From the NCBI GenBank assembly GCA_012295275.1, contig CM022673.1:16665310-16725309 (forward strand): 60,000 nucleotides of DNA. Reading direction: 5' to 3'. The position numbers were made by a program, and so were the translations under genes. This document shows, one piece after another, positions 56,101 through 59,100 of this stretch. Every line of letters starts with the position of its first letter. Position 1 is the stretch's first letter. Origin of the DNA: Chrysomallon squamiferum (Eukaryota > Mollusca > Gastropoda > Neomphalida > Peltospiridae). Under the pieces are notes generated by a model. That model ran no database searches. It saw only the letters and a list, made by a program, of their open reading frames with translations, and was not told the DNA's origin.

Positions 56101-59100
56101 ATGTAAGTAATATTTCTCTTAAGCTTTTATTCATTTGCTTTAAAGCTGAATTTGCTCTCTTTTTTTTTCCATTTATACTTTTTTTAATAACTTTTAATTA
56201 TAATTTTTGTGTTATTTTTATTTTATAATACTGTTGCTGAGATTTGTTCTTTTAAAATAAAGGGTAAAATAAATGGAATAATGTAAATTTAAACCTAATT
56301 CTCTTTAAAATCTTACAAAAATTTAAAAAGTAATAAATTTAAAAGCTTTATTTAAAACTGTATGAATACTGATTTTACTAAACTTTTTATGTTTAATGTA
56401 GTTTTATTACATGGTATATTTCATCATAATAGTTTTTCTGATTCTTTTTATTATATTTTATAATATTTAATGATATCAAAAGCATTTATCAAATTAATTG
56501 TTTTTAAAGAATAATAATCAATCAATAGATACAGAATTGATAGGTTTTCCTTTTATTGCTTCTAATTTTCAAACTTTTTTTCAGTTAAAATAATAATTTC
56601 ATTAGGAACAAAAAAATGGGCCAACATTGAGTTTATTTTATACTGTCATTGTTAGCAAAGTAGGTCCTTGTGTATCAAAGCAATCGTATGAAGTATACAG
56701 AATGTATACAGACACTGGCAAATGTTGTTTTTCAAAACTATTCTACACATTAATTCACAATGCATTAAACTTGTTTTTATTTTTATTTCAGCTTAATATG
56801 GCTGCTGCTGTGGTGAAGATCACTGGATAGTTCAGATGTTTGTGACAGTGAAGAGATGTGAATGAATTTAAAATCAAATGTTGAACTTCTTCTTTTAAAA
56901 AAAATATCTGTACTCTTTTTTATTTATTTGTTTTATATAAGCAAATGAGACCATTTTCTTGCTTGAGAAAACTGGATGTTTGTCAGTGATATCTTAAAAT
57001 TCTCAGTATTGCTGTACAGAAGAATATTGAGTCATATCCAGCAGTATTTTTGTGTTTGCCCTTCTGAGCAGCAGATTTTTCAACAGTGTGAGCCTTCTGT
57101 ATATACATTAAGTTAATTACAAGTAACACACATAGTTAGAACTGATACATTACAGTGACAGTTCAAGTTAAACTTACCTTGCTTTTTATATTTATTTCAG
57201 TTTTGGTGCTCAGTTTATCATATAATTTATTGTTAATATTTATTTTTTTCATTTTTAAGATATTGCATATTAATATGTAGTCCACTGAGTGGTAACAGCT
57301 GAGAGAGAGATTAAAGTTAGATAACTAGGTGTTTTATTTAACATAATTGTAAGAAATAAATGAAGTTAATCGACTGACTATTGAAACTGTTAAACATACT
57401 GCCTCTGATAACTAAGTTGTATGACTTAGCCGAGCAGTTGTCACTGCTGTGTGTTTTACAAGATTTCATTGAGAATGACATGCTTAAATGATACTAATAA
57501 ATATGTACAGTGTTGCTTCTACTGCTGTAGTTTTAGTTCCAGTCCAAGACAAAATGGCCTTTTTTCAGCAGTTTTTCCAATCTTGTACTAGTTCTGTTAC
57601 AACATTATTTAATGTCATACCAGTTTTCCCAGACAGCTTTTAATTTATAAAGTCATCAGATATGGTTTAAAAACAGCCACCATGCTTTCTTTAAAAACAA
57701 TAACACCTGAACCTCATTATTCCTATAGAAATCAGAACCTAGATTTCAGGATTTCTGTAGCAATCAGTTCATGAAACTAGTCAAGAATTATTTATATTTA
57801 TTTATATATAACAGAGTGTGTATTAGAATGGAATATTTATAATACAGTATTTATTAGTCTCAAATATTTATGATAACTCCTACAACTTGCATGATGATAG
57901 TGGTGCAAATTTTGTTAATGCTTCTTTCATTGTATTGTATTTACAAAAATCCTTCTCTCCTGAACTCAAACATCTGTAAAACCTCAAGCATTTAATCACT
58001 GACCTAATTCTTCACAATGTTTTTCATTCAAAGATTAAAAGACAGTAATAACCCCAAAACAATCTTTATCTGTGTTTCCTTTTTTCTGAAGAAACTGGGC
58101 CAGAGGAATGAATTTGTAAAAAACCGGATTACTAGAATAACTTGTATAGTTAAATTAATAAACTGGTTCCTGTACATGTTGTCTCATGTGTTCTTATTGT
58201 TGATTATTACTTTATCAGGCTTCAGTGCTAATTTTAGCAAATAAACAGATATCTTACTACATGATATTGTTGTTTACTGCAATCTCTTTTAGTCCACAGA
58301 TACTTCTGTTAAGATGTATAATTTATAGGTTACTCAGAATTGTCTTTAGTTAAAAATCCCCAAAATGATTTTTATCTTTTTAAACCACTACTGACATTTT
58401 TAAAATAAAGATACCTATATTGGATTTTAAAATATAGAATATTAGATCACAACTGTAATAATATAATTACACTGTCCAGTTAATCTTCTGAGTGAAAGAA
58501 TTCCTAGAGCTGGATAAGGCCTTTTTTGTTTTTGTTTTACTGTAGTCAAAAAATTGTTTGATTACTTGGAAATGGGTTCTCTTGATATTTATCTAACTTA
58601 CCTAGTGGGTAGCACACTAGCTTAAAGATCATTAGGTAATGCACCATTGAAATCTTAACAAGTTTCAAAAGTTGATATTAATAGAGAAACATCATTGTGG
58701 AGTTTCCTTATATATAAATTGTATTTGAAATTTTTATATTGGTCATTCATATCATCTTGAAATACAAGTTTAAAAGCTGATTGAAGAAATAAAAAAACAA
58801 CAAAAAACACACAACAAAAAAACAATGATGTTGGCCTTGTTTCCTGTTTAAAAATGTTTTCCTGACAATCCTGGGTCTTCAGTCAAGAGAAGACCTTCCA
58901 AAGATGTTGTTTCTCTTCTTTGCATAGATTCAACCTTTGTAGATATTGTTTTGATGTTGTTCACAGAGGTATAGTATGTTTACTTAATTATATTTTACAT
59001 TTTCCATTGACATCTCCATACCAGTGATCAAGAATTTTATTAAAGCTTTAAGATTCTGACATGACTAGTTTTTCTTCACAATGACAAATTATTTTTAATA

